Made by a program: the position numbers and the translations under genes. Below the pieces are notes generated by a model, which was given only the letters and a program-made list of their open reading frames with translations, did not search any database and was not told the origin of the DNA. Positions 39,702-48,029 of a DNA stretch of 64,000 nucleotides are shown one piece after another. Origin of the DNA: Stutzerimonas stutzeri (lineage in GTDB: Bacteria; Pseudomonadota; Gammaproteobacteria; Pseudomonadales; Pseudomonadaceae); the NCBI RefSeq assembly GCF_024448895.1, contig NZ_JAMOIC010000002.1:124001-188000 (forward strand), in the 5' to 3' direction. Position 1 is the stretch's first letter. The number at the start of each line of letters is the position of its first letter.

Positions 39702-42377
39702 TCAGAGCCAGTTGGGGTAGCGGCTGAGAGAGCTGATGAGCTGGCTGCCGGGGATGGGCTTGTCGAAGAGATAGCCCTGCCCGATGTCGCAGCGCTGATG
39801 ACGAAGAAAGGCCAGCTGCTCGACGGTTTCGATTCCCTCGGCCACCACCTTGAGGTTGAGATTCCTGGCCATTGCGATCACGGCCGAAGTGATCTCGATA
39901 TCGTCCTGATTGTCCGGAATGTCCTTGATGAAGCTTCGATCGATCTTGATGACATCGATGGGAAATTTCTTCAGGTAGCTCAGCGACGAGTAACCGGTGC
40001 CGAAGTCGTCCATCGCCAGGGTGACGCCCAGCGCCTTCAATCCGATCAGCTGCTGGCGTGTATCTTCAGTCGCTTCGAGGAGCAGGCTTTCGGTCAGCTC
40101 CAGTTCCAGGCAGGCCGCGGGGAAGCGCTCCTCGGCCAGAATCGCGGCAATCGAGCCCACCAGATCCGGATCTGAGAATTGCTTCGGCGAAAGGTTTATC
40201 GCTATCTGCGGCGAGCCGTTGCCCAGCGCTGCGAGCTGTATGCCCATCCGGCACGCTTCACGCGCGACCCACTTGCCGATTGGGATAATCAGCCCGGTTT
40301 CCTCGGCGACACCGATGAATTGGTCCGGTCGGATCATGCCTTTTTCCGGGTGATTCCATCGCAGGAGCGCTTCGAGGCCCTGCAGGCGGCCGCTGCGCAG
40401 ACAGAGTTTGGGCTGATAAAAGACCTCCAGCTCGTTCTGCACCAACGCTCGACGCAAATTGTTCTCTACGAAGAGCTTGTAATTCGCCTCGGCGTGCAAG
40501 GCTTCGGTAAAGACCTGAACCTGATTCTTGCCGTTGGCCTTGGCCTTGTGTAGCGCTTGACCGGCATGCTTCATCAGCGTTTCAGGGTCGGTGCCATGCA
40601 CTGGCGAACAGGCAAGCCCCAGCGAGGCACTGACGCTGATCAGCTGTTTGTCCACGAACAGTGGCTTGTCCAGTATGCGCAGCACTTGATGCGCAAGATG
40701 TTGGCCCTCTTCAAGATCCATGTCGTCGAGCAGCAGAGCGAACTCGTTGCTTGCAAAGCGTGCCAGCACACTGTCGCGGCTCAGGCTGTTGCGAAGCCGG
40801 CGGGCGAGACTGGTCAACAGCTTGTCGCCGGTCTGGTGGCCAAGGCTGTCATTGATGCGCTTGAAGTTGTCGATGTCCACCAGCAACAGACACACCTTTG
40901 GCTCTTTGGTGGTAGCGAAGCGCTCTTCGATGCTGCGAATGAAGAACGGACGGTTGCCGAGGCTGGTCAGGTTGTCGGTGTAGGCCAGGCGCTCGATATG
41001 CTGCTGCGCCACTTTGCTCTGTGTGATGTCTTCGTAAATGCCGATGTAATGCGTGAGTTCGCCTTGCTCGCCGAACACTTTGGAAATGGACAGTTGCCCC
41101 CAGTACGGTTCGAGATTCTTGCGTCGACTGCGGAACTCCCCTTGCCAGCTGTTGCTTTTGGTCAATGTTGAAGAGGTGTCGAACAGCAGTTCGCTGAGAT
41201 TTTCCAGAGCGGTCAGGTCAGCCAGGCGTCGACCACGGACTTCGTCGGCTGAAAACTGGGTGATGGAGGTGAAGCTGGGGTTCACATATTCGACGATGCC
41301 TTCCCGGTCGACCAGGATGAACGCGCTGGCGCTCTGTTCCACCGCGCGCTGGAAAAGGTGCAGTGTGTGGGTGGCGCTGAGGCGCTGCTGATTGGCTAGC
41401 ACCTGTGCGTACTGATCGGCCAGTTCGCCCGCGAACGCTGCCTCGTCGGTATGCCAGGTCCGACTGCACCCGGAGTGCTCCAGGCAGAGCACGCCGATCA
41501 ACTCGCCACCGATACGGATGGATGCGTCCAGGATCGAGGTAATACCGCGAGGTTTGAAATAATTGCCGAGCAGCTCCTGAGTTCTGACGTCTTCGATGAC
41601 GTTGGTGACATCGATGACCCGGCCGCTGTGCAGGGCTTCCACATACCGGGGACACTCGGACAGATCGAGCGACTGTGGATACTCCATGCTTCCTTTGTCG
41701 CGTCGGTAAGCGGCGATGGGTTCGAGTTGATCACCGTTCACGTGCCAGATGGACGCCCGTGCGATCCCATAGGCTTCGCTGGCCGCCTGGGTGATCAATT
41801 GAGCGGCTTCGAGCTGCGGATCAACCGCGCTATAGCGATGCCTTGCCAGACGCACGATCAGGCTCTGCTGGGCCCGTGAGCGAATGAGATGCTCAAGGTG
41901 ATCGTCCTGAGCGTGCTGGTAGAACTCAAGCGAAGAGCGGAGCTTTGCGTTCTGCGATTCCAGCGCGGGTGAGTCCCCAGCGGCATGCGGTTCGACGATC
42001 AGGTAGCCCCGAACCAATTCTCGGCCATACTGCTGGCAGACTTCGCCGGTTTCCAGCACGTCTCTAGGACCGTTTGCGGTGTGGAGGCAGTAACGGATGG
42101 AGTAATGGCCCTGGCTCGACAGCTGGGCCTGTACGACGTCATGGAGTCGAAGTCGGACCTGGGGCTCCATGAGGCTGGCGTACGGTGAGTCGATCAGCGA
42201 GCATAGGTCCTGAGCGGGCAGACCCAGATGTCGCTCGCAGGCTGGATCAAGGAATAGCAGTGCCCAGCTGGACTCGTTCAAACGCTCGAAGCGCAGCATG
42301 CCCAGCCTCGAAGGCACTGGCAACTGCGTCACAACCTCGGTCGCCAAACGGCTGGCGGCATCGGTATGTATTTTCAT
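39702..42377 (-). CDS. dipA: DipA-like c-di-GMP phosphodiesterase (GAF-PAS-degenerate GGDEF-EAL)
   Basis: 891 residues. An N-terminal sensory part (a PAS-like start, then a GAF-like domain about residues 190-340) is followed by a PAS domain (VEQSASAFILVDREGIVEYV, near 360), a GGDEF domain whose active site is degenerate (FASNEFALLL in place of GGDEF) and an EAL domain (LEALLRWNHPEKG, FIGVAEETGLI, LAMDDFGTGYSSLSYLKKFP, VVAEGIETVEQLAFL) with the catalytic residues intact. So it should break down c-di-GMP and not make it. ASNEF plus active EAL is what P. aeruginosa DipA (PA5017, biofilm dispersal) shows, and msrA/dipA/ace order is the same. Confidence 0.9.
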   Translation of the reverse strand: MKIHTDAASRLATEVVTQLPVPSRLGMLRFERLNESSWALLFLDPACERHLGLPAQDLCSLIDSPYASLMEPQVRLRLHDVVQAQLSSQGHYSIRYCLHTANGPRDVLETGEVCQQYGRELVRGYLIVEPHAAGDSPALESQNAKLRSSLEFYQHAQDDHLEHLIRSRAQQSLIVRLARHRYSAVDPQLEAAQLITQAASEAYGIARASIWHVNGDQLEPIAAYRRDKGSMEYPQSLDLSECPRYVEALHSGRVIDVTNVIEDVRTQELLGNYFKPRGITSILDASIRIGGELIGVLCLEHSGCSRTWHTDEAAFAGELADQYAQVLANQQRLSATHTLHLFQRAVEQSASAFILVDREGIVEYVNPSFTSITQFSADEVRGRRLADLTALENLSELLFDTSSTLTKSNSWQGEFRSRRKNLEPYWGQLSISKVFGEQGELTHYIGIYEDITQSKVAQQHIERLAYTDNLTSLGNRPFFIRSIEERFATTKEPKVCLLLVDIDNFKRINDSLGHQTGDKLLTSLARRLRNSLSRDSVLARFASNEFALLLDDMDLEEGQHLAHQVLRILDKPLFVDKQLISVSASLGLACSPVHGTDPETLMKHAGQALHKAKANGKNQVQVFTEALHAEANYKLFVENNLRRALVQNELEVFYQPKLCLRSGRLQGLEALLRWNHPEKGMIRPDQFIGVAEETGLIIPIGKWVAREACRMGIQLAALGNGSPQIAINLSPKQFSDPDLVGSIAAILAEERFPAACLELELTESLLLEATEDTRQQLIGLKALGVTLAMDDFGTGYSSLSYLKKFPIDVIKIDRSFIKDIPDNQDDIEITSAVIAMARNLNLKVVAEGIETVEQLAFLRHQRCDIGQGYLFDKPIPGSQLISSLSRYPNWL

Positions 42378-42487
42378 CGAGCGGTTTGCTTCCAGTATGC
42401 TGCGGGAGTCGCTTCGTTAGCCGCAGCTTAGACGCTTTTTAGGGCGCAGCGATGGCTAAATAATATTAATTATCGCAAGGGTGCATC

Positions 42488-43015
42488 ATGCAGCAGGGAC
42501 TGACAAGTCGGCTATCAAAGTTACTGTTGATCTCGGTTTTCCTGATCGCCAGCGGGCAGCTGAAAGCCGCTGAGTCGAACGCCTTGGGTTCTGATGAATC
42601 GGCCCGATATCTGGGTGAGCTCAAAGCGCTTTATCTAACTTCGGATGAGCGAAAAGCCCTGCTGACGCACAGCAATGCGCTGCTCAAAACCTATGGTCTA
42701 CGCGCTGAATATCAAGTCGGTCAGGCGAATCCGGCAGACCTGCAATACCAGTTGAGCGTCGGCTCGCCCGGGGAGCTGCGTATTCGTGAAGAGCGCCGCG
42801 ATGCGTCCGGCAACCTTGCGGTTCGCAACCGCGGCTTCTCGGTGTTCGGCCTGGACCCCTTCATTCAATATCAATGTCCGCCTCAGGGTGTGGTGTGTGC
42901 GTTTGGTAGCCCAACTGGCGGGGACCCGTGGTTGACGATCCTTCGCGATCCCAAGGGAGCCGAAGAGCTAGCCAAGGCCTTGTCATTTCTGTTTCGCAAC
43001 CTGCAAAAGGGCTGA
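42488..43015 (+). CDS. Exported protein of unknown function
   Basis: 175 residues. Residues 1-28 are a signal peptide (charged start, LLLISVFLIASGQLKA core, cleavage near KAAES). The mature part has no domain I recognise; it carries a possible disulphide pair (YQCPPQGVVCAFG), and a repeated Arg/Glu patch (LRIREERRDASGNLAVRNRG). It is divergent from dipA with a 110-base AT-rich gap and convergent with aceF through a shared terminator. A similar gene at this place in other pseudomonads is likely, but I cannot confirm it. Confidence 0.7.
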   Translation: MQQGLTSRLSKLLLISVFLIASGQLKAAESNALGSDESARYLGELKALYLTSDERKALLTHSNALLKTYGLRAEYQVGQANPADLQYQLSVGSPGELRIREERRDASGNLAVRNRGFSVFGLDPFIQYQCPPQGVVCAFGSPTGGDPWLTILRDPKGAEELAKALSFLFRNLQKG

Positions 43016-43050
43016 CTGTCGCAGGTGAGTTCATATCGCAGTAAACAAAA

Positions 43051-43075
43051 AACCCGCTAACAGCGGGTTTTTTGT
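43051..43075. terminator. Bidirectional terminator between the exported-protein gene and aceF
   Basis: AACCCGCT-AAC-AGCGGGTT (43051-43069) with T-run on the plus side (TTTTTTG) and A-run on the other (AAACAAAAAACCC), so it can serve both converging transcripts. Confidence 0.88.
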
Positions 43076-43086
43076 CGTTCATCCGA

Positions 43087-45081
43087 TCACAGCAGCATGG
43101 TACGGATGTCTGCCAGAAGCTCGGACAGGCGCTTGGTGAAGCGCGCCGCCGCGGCGCCGTTGATGACCCTGTGGTCATAGGACAACGAAAGCGGCAGCAT
43201 CAGGCGAGGCTGGAAGGCCTTGCCATCCCACACTGGCTGCATGGTCGCCTTGGATACACCGAGGATCGCCACCTCCGGCGCATTGACGATCGGCGTAAAG
43301 CCGGTTCCGCCAATGTGGCCGAGGCTCGAGATCGTGAAGCAGGCGCCCTGCATGGCATCCGGCGAAAGCTTCTTGGTGCGCGCCTTCTCGGCCAGCTCAG
43401 CTGCTTCGCCCGCCAATTGCAGCAAGCTCTTCTGATCCACGTTCTTGATCACCGGTACCAGCAAGCCGTCCGGGGTATCCACGGCGAAGCCGATGTGAAC
43501 GTACTTCTTACGGATCACAGCCTTGCCGCTTGGCGCTAGCGAGGCATTGAACTCAGGCAGCTCTTTGAGCAGATGCGCGCAGGCTTTGAGCAAAAGTGGC
43601 AGTACCGTCAGCTTAACGCCCGCTTTTTCGGCGACTGCTTTCTGCGAAACGCGGAAGGCTTCCAGTTCAGTGATGTCAGACGATTCGAACTGAGTCACGT
43701 GTGGCACGTTGAGCCAGCTGCGGTGCAGATTGGCTGCGCCGACCTGCATCAGGCGCGTCATTGGCACTTCTTCGATTTCACCAAACTTGCTGAAATCAAT
43801 CTCGGGGATCGGGGGAATACCCGACCCACCCGAAGCGCCTGTGGCTGGGCCCTGCTTGGCCTTGGTCATCATGGTCTTGACGTAGGCTTGGACGTCCTCC
43901 TTGAGGATCCGCCCTTTGGGGCCTGTGCCAGTGACGTCTGCCAGTTCCACACCGAACTCACGTGCCGTCATACGGACCGCTGGGCCAGCGTGCACCTTGG
44001 TGCCAGCCTTGCTGGGGCCGCTCACTGCTGGAGCTGGCGTCGCGGAGGCCTGGGCTTCCGGTACGCCCTGCTTGTTGGGTGCGACCGTGGTCTGCTGGGA
44101 CGCGGCTTCCTGCGGCTTGGCTTCGGCTTTCTTCGCCGGAGCTGCGCCTGCGACTTTAAGCGTCAGAATCAGGTCACCGGTCTTCGCTTCGTCGCCAACC
44201 TTGATCGACAGCGATTCAACCACCCCGGCCTTGGGGGCTGGGATTTCCATGCTGGCCTTGTCGGATTCCAGCGTGATCAGCGACTGATCCGCCTCGACGC
44301 TGTCGCCGGCCCTGATCATCACTTCGATCACATTGGCACTGCCGCTGGAACCGATATCCGGGATACGAACTTCTTCCACGGACTCGCCTGCCGATTCTGC
44401 GGGCTCTTCAGCCGCCTGCTCGGTTAGCTTTTCCTTGGGCTGACTTTGCGGTGCACTGCTGGCCGTCGCCGGCTTGCTTGCTGCCTCGCCTTTGAGGATG
44501 AGTATCAGATCGCCGGTGCCGACTTCGTCGCCGACTTTGACGGAGATGCTCTCAACCACGCCGGCGGCTGGAGATGGGATCTCCATGCTAGCCTTGTCGG
44601 ATTCCAGGGTGATCAACGCCTGCTCGGCGGCAATGGTATCGCCTGCTTTGACCGAAATTTCGATCACGCTGGCTTTGCCGGACGAACCGATGTCCGGAAC
44701 CTTGATTTCCTGCGATTCGCCTTCCTCAGCCGAAGCTGACGGATTTGTATCGCCCGGAGGAGTCGGCTCTTCAGCTTCATCGGCAGGACCACCGCTGCTG
44801 GCGCCGGCTGGCTCGGCAGCGGCTTGCGCCGGCGCCTCACTGTCCTGTTCTTCGCTTTCCAGTTCGAGCAGGTCGTCGCCTTCTTTCAGTCGATCACCGA
44901 GCTTGACCTTCAGGGCTTTCACCACGCCCGCCTTGGGCGCCGGGATTTCCATGCTGGCCTTGTCAGATTCGAGCGTCAGGATGCTCTGGTCGGCTTCGAT
45001 ACGGTCGCCAACCTTGACGAACAACTCGATTACTTCACCCTCACCGCTGCCGATGTCGGGTACGCGTATGGTTTCACTCAC
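43087..45081 (-). CDS. aceF: Pyruvate dehydrogenase E2, dihydrolipoamide acetyltransferase AceF
   Basis: 664 residues from the GTG at 45081 (AGGAG 8 bases upstream; start xSETIRVPDIGSGEGEVIEL). An in-frame codon 21 bases earlier covers the ribosome site and is rejected. Three lipoyl domains, each with its Lys in LESDKASMEIP, are joined by Ala/Pro/Glu-rich linkers. A small E1/E3-binding domain (AGPAVRMTAREFGVELADV) comes next and then the catalytic core with DHRVINGAAAARF at the C-terminal active site. It forms the core of the complex and passes acetyl groups to CoA. It lies 27 bases behind aceE. Confidence 0.97.
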   Translation of the reverse strand: MSETIRVPDIGSGEGEVIELFVKVGDRIEADQSILTLESDKASMEIPAPKAGVVKALKVKLGDRLKEGDDLLELESEEQDSEAPAQAAAEPAGASSGGPADEAEEPTPPGDTNPSASAEEGESQEIKVPDIGSSGKASVIEISVKAGDTIAAEQALITLESDKASMEIPSPAAGVVESISVKVGDEVGTGDLILILKGEAASKPATASSAPQSQPKEKLTEQAAEEPAESAGESVEEVRIPDIGSSGSANVIEVMIRAGDSVEADQSLITLESDKASMEIPAPKAGVVESLSIKVGDEAKTGDLILTLKVAGAAPAKKAEAKPQEAASQQTTVAPNKQGVPEAQASATPAPAVSGPSKAGTKVHAGPAVRMTAREFGVELADVTGTGPKGRILKEDVQAYVKTMMTKAKQGPATGASGGSGIPPIPEIDFSKFGEIEEVPMTRLMQVGAANLHRSWLNVPHVTQFESSDITELEAFRVSQKAVAEKAGVKLTVLPLLLKACAHLLKELPEFNASLAPSGKAVIRKKYVHIGFAVDTPDGLLVPVIKNVDQKSLLQLAGEAAELAEKARTKKLSPDAMQGACFTISSLGHIGGTGFTPIVNAPEVAILGVSKATMQPVWDGKAFQPRLMLPLSLSYDHRVINGAAAARFTKRLSELLADIRTMLL

Positions 45082-45108
45082 AATAGGTTCTCCTGTGCGC
45101 ACGCAGCA

Positions 45109-47754
45109 TCAGCAATCCAGCGGATTGCGCTTCTCGGGGTCGATACCGAACTCGGTGATGGCATTGGCCACGACCGTGCGTTCGATGGCGCCGCGATCGG
45201 CGAGTGCCTGCAGTGCCGCGACGGCAACCCAGCGACGGTCGACTTCAAAGAAGTCACGCAGCTTGGCGCGCGAGTCGCTGCGGCCGAAGCCGTCGGTACC
45301 CAGCACGTGGTATTCGCGTGATGGGATCCACTGACGAATCTGATCGGCGAACAGCTTCATGTAGTCGGTCGAGGCTACAACCGGGCCTTCGCGGCCTTCC
45401 AGACACTGCTCGACGTACGTCTTGCGCGGCTCTTCGGTCGGGTGCAGACGGTTCCAGCGATCCACTGCCAGGCCATCGCGGCGTAGCTCATTGAAGCTAG
45501 TGACGCTCCATACGTCGGCGCCCACGCCCATCTTGGCGAGGATGTCCACCGCAGCACGCACTTCACGCAGGATTGTGCCCGAACCCAGGAGCTGCACACG
45601 GTGCTTGAAGTCGCCCTTGGCTTCCTCGAGCAAGTACATGCCCTTGAGGATGCCGTCTTCGACGCCCTGCGGCATGGCCGGCTGCTGGTAGTTTTCGTTC
45701 ATTACGGTGATGTAGTAGTAGACGCTCTTCTGCTGCTCCATCATCTCGTACATGCCGTGATGCATGATCACTGCCAGTTCGTAACCGTAGGTAGGGTCAT
45801 AGCTTCGGCAGTTGGGGATGGTGCTGGCGAGGATATGGCTGTGCCCGTCCTCGTGCTGCAGGCCTTCACCGTTCAGCGTGGTGCGTCCGGCGGTACCGCC
45901 CAGCAGGAAGCCGCGGGTCTGTGCATCGCCGGCTGCCCAAGCCAGGTCGCCGATGCGCTGGAAGCCGAACATCGAGTAGAAGATGTAGACCGGCAGCATT
46001 GGCTGGTTGTAGTTGCTGTAGGCAGTACCGGCTGCGATGAACGAGGAGAACGCGCCGGCCTCGTTGAGGCCTTCCTGCAGGATCTGGCCGTCCTTTTCTT
46101 CGCGGTAGTACATCACCTGGTCACGGTCGACCGGCTCGTACAGCTGCCCCACCGGGGAATAAATACCCAGCTGGCGGAACATGCCCTCCATGCCGAACGT
46201 ACGCGCCTCGTCGGCGAGGATCGGCACGATGCGCTTGCCCAGATCCTTGTCCTTCACCAGCTGCGACAAGATCCGACCGAACGCCATGGTGGTGGAGATC
46301 TCGCGATCGCCGGAACCGTCGAGCACGGCTTTGAGCGTGTCTAGCGGCGGTGTTGGGATGCTGAAGCTCTTCGGTCGGCGTTGCGGCAGGGAACCACCGA
46401 GCTTCTCGCGGCACTTGCGTAGGTAGCGCATCTCGGCGCTGTCTTCGGCCGGGCGGTAGAACGGCAATTCTTCGAGCTGCGAATCGTTGACCGGGATGTC
46501 GAAGCGATCGCGGAACATCTTCAGGCTGTCGATATCGACTTTCTTGGTGTTGTGGGCGATGTTCTTCGCCTCACCGGCACCGGTGCCGTAGCCCTTGATG
46601 GTTTTGGCCAGAATGACCGTCGGCTGACCCTTATGGTTGACGGCCTGGTGGTAGGCCGCATAGACCTTGTAGGGGTCATGGCCGCCGCGGTTGAGCTTCC
46701 AGACTTCCTCGTCGGACATCTTCTCGACGCGTTTGAGCAATTCCGGATCGGCACCAAAGAAGTGCTTGCGCACGTAGGCGCCGTCTTTGGCTTTGTAGTT
46801 CTGGTATTCCCCGTCAATAGCCTCGTCCATGCGGCGCTGCATGCGACCGTCTTCGTCGGCGGCGAACAGTGGGTCCCACAGGCGGCCCCAAACGACCTTG
46901 TTCACGTTCCAGTTGGCACCTTTGAATACGCCTTCCAGCTCTTGGATGATCTTGCTGTTACCGCGGACCGGGCCGTCCAGGCGCTGCAGATTGCAGTTGA
47001 TCACGAACACCAGGTTGTCGAGGTTTTCCCGGCCGGCCAGGGAGATGGCCCCCAAGGTTTCCGGCTCATCGCACTCGCCATCGCCGATGAAGCACCAGAC
47101 GCGCTGCTTGCCTTTCGGAATGAAGCCGCGGTTTTCCAGGTACTTCATGAAGCGTGCCTGGTAGATCGCGGTGATCGGACCGAGGCCCATGGAAACGGTC
47201 GGGAACTGCCAGAAGTCTGGCATCAGGTGCGGGTGCGGATAGCTCGATAGGCCCTGTCCGTCCACTTCCTGGCGGAAGTTGAGCATCTGATCTTCGGTCA
47301 GGCGGCCTTCGAGGAAGGCGCGGGCGTAGATGCCGGGTGAGGCATGCCCCTGATAGTAGATCAGGTCGCCGCCGTGCTCTTCCGTTGGGGCCTGGAAGAA
47401 GTAGTTGAAACCGATGTCATACAGCGTCGCGCTGGAAGCGAAGGTGGAGATGTGTCCACCCAGATCCGGATCCCTCATGTTCGCGCGCATCACCATCGCC
47501 AGTGCATTCCAGCGGACTAGGGAGCGAATACGGCGCTCCATGAACAAATCGCCGGGCATTTTGGCTTCACGGGTGACGGGGATGGTGTTGCGGTACGGCG
47601 TGGTGATGCCGTAGGGCAGCGGTGTGCCGCTGCGGGTGGCCAGTTCCCCCATCCGGGTCATCAGATAGTGGGCGCGGTCTTCACCTTCGCGGTCGAGAAC
47701 GGACTCGAGGGCGTCCAGCCATTCCTGGGTTTCGACGGGATCGAGATCTTGCAT
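45109..47754 (-). CDS. aceE: Pyruvate dehydrogenase E1 component AceE
   Basis: 881 residues, homodimeric E1 type. The ThDP motif is FIGDGECDEPETLGAISLAG, closing with VINCNLQRLDGPVRGNSK. The N-terminal EMP-like start TQEWLDALESVLDREG is typical. It decarboxylates pyruvate and loads the acetyl on AceF. GGAG lies before the ATG. The promoter must be in the 275-base gap to glnE, which holds two FadR/PdhR-type operators. Confidence 0.98.
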   Translation of the reverse strand: MQDLDPVETQEWLDALESVLDREGEDRAHYLMTRMGELATRSGTPLPYGITTPYRNTIPVTREAKMPGDLFMERRIRSLVRWNALAMVMRANMRDPDLGGHISTFASSATLYDIGFNYFFQAPTEEHGGDLIYYQGHASPGIYARAFLEGRLTEDQMLNFRQEVDGQGLSSYPHPHLMPDFWQFPTVSMGLGPITAIYQARFMKYLENRGFIPKGKQRVWCFIGDGECDEPETLGAISLAGRENLDNLVFVINCNLQRLDGPVRGNSKIIQELEGVFKGANWNVNKVVWGRLWDPLFAADEDGRMQRRMDEAIDGEYQNYKAKDGAYVRKHFFGADPELLKRVEKMSDEEVWKLNRGGHDPYKVYAAYHQAVNHKGQPTVILAKTIKGYGTGAGEAKNIAHNTKKVDIDSLKMFRDRFDIPVNDSQLEELPFYRPAEDSAEMRYLRKCREKLGGSLPQRRPKSFSIPTPPLDTLKAVLDGSGDREISTTMAFGRILSQLVKDKDLGKRIVPILADEARTFGMEGMFRQLGIYSPVGQLYEPVDRDQVMYYREEKDGQILQEGLNEAGAFSSFIAAGTAYSNYNQPMLPVYIFYSMFGFQRIGDLAWAAGDAQTRGFLLGGTAGRTTLNGEGLQHEDGHSHILASTIPNCRSYDPTYGYELAVIMHHGMYEMMEQQKSVYYYITVMNENYQQPAMPQGVEDGILKGMYLLEEAKGDFKHRVQLLGSGTILREVRAAVDILAKMGVGADVWSVTSFNELRRDGLAVDRWNRLHPTEEPRKTYVEQCLEGREGPVVASTDYMKLFADQIRQWIPSREYHVLGTDGFGRSDSRAKLRDFFEVDRRWVAVAALQALADRGAIERTVVANAITEFGIDPEKRNPLDC

Positions 47755-47865
47755 GGCTTGCTCCAGGGCGGAAAGGCTTCCAGAATCGGTTGCCTGCTTC
47801 GCTGCCGGCTTTGTGAGCCGGTGCGTTTATGTTCTTGGATGATTGCCGGGGGTAGAGCCGGGCTC

Positions 47866-47880
47866 TGTAGTTTTACTACA
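47866..47880. promoter_or_regulatory. FadR-subfamily GntR operator 1 (PdhR-like) at the aceE promoter
   Basis: TGTAGTTTTACTACA is a perfect palindrome. Its core TAGT-TTT-ACTA fits TNGTNNNACNA, the general operator of FadR-subfamily GntR regulators (PdhR, LldR, GlcC). It lies 112 bases before the aceE ATG. Confidence 0.6.
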
Positions 47881-47927
47881 AAACCACCGTCGTTTCAGCC
47901 CCCTGCCATTGTCTTTCGTAGTAAAAC

Positions 47928-47940
47928 TACATCTGTGCGA
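47928..47940. promoter_or_regulatory. FadR-subfamily GntR operator 2 (PdhR-like), aceE/glnE gap
   Basis: GTAGTAAAACTAC has the same outer bases as operator 1 with spacer AAA (core TAGT-AAA-ACTA). Centres of the two sites are 61 bases apart, about six helical turns, which would allow cooperative binding or looping. It is 89 bases before the glnE ATG and may touch its promoter too. Confidence 0.6.
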
Positions 47941-48029
47941 TCTGGCCTGACTCGTTAGTTCTCTCGGGAAAGGCTCTAATACGGGCGCTCCCGCTTTCTC
48001 GCGGCCGTTCATGGCTTAAAGGAACTTTT

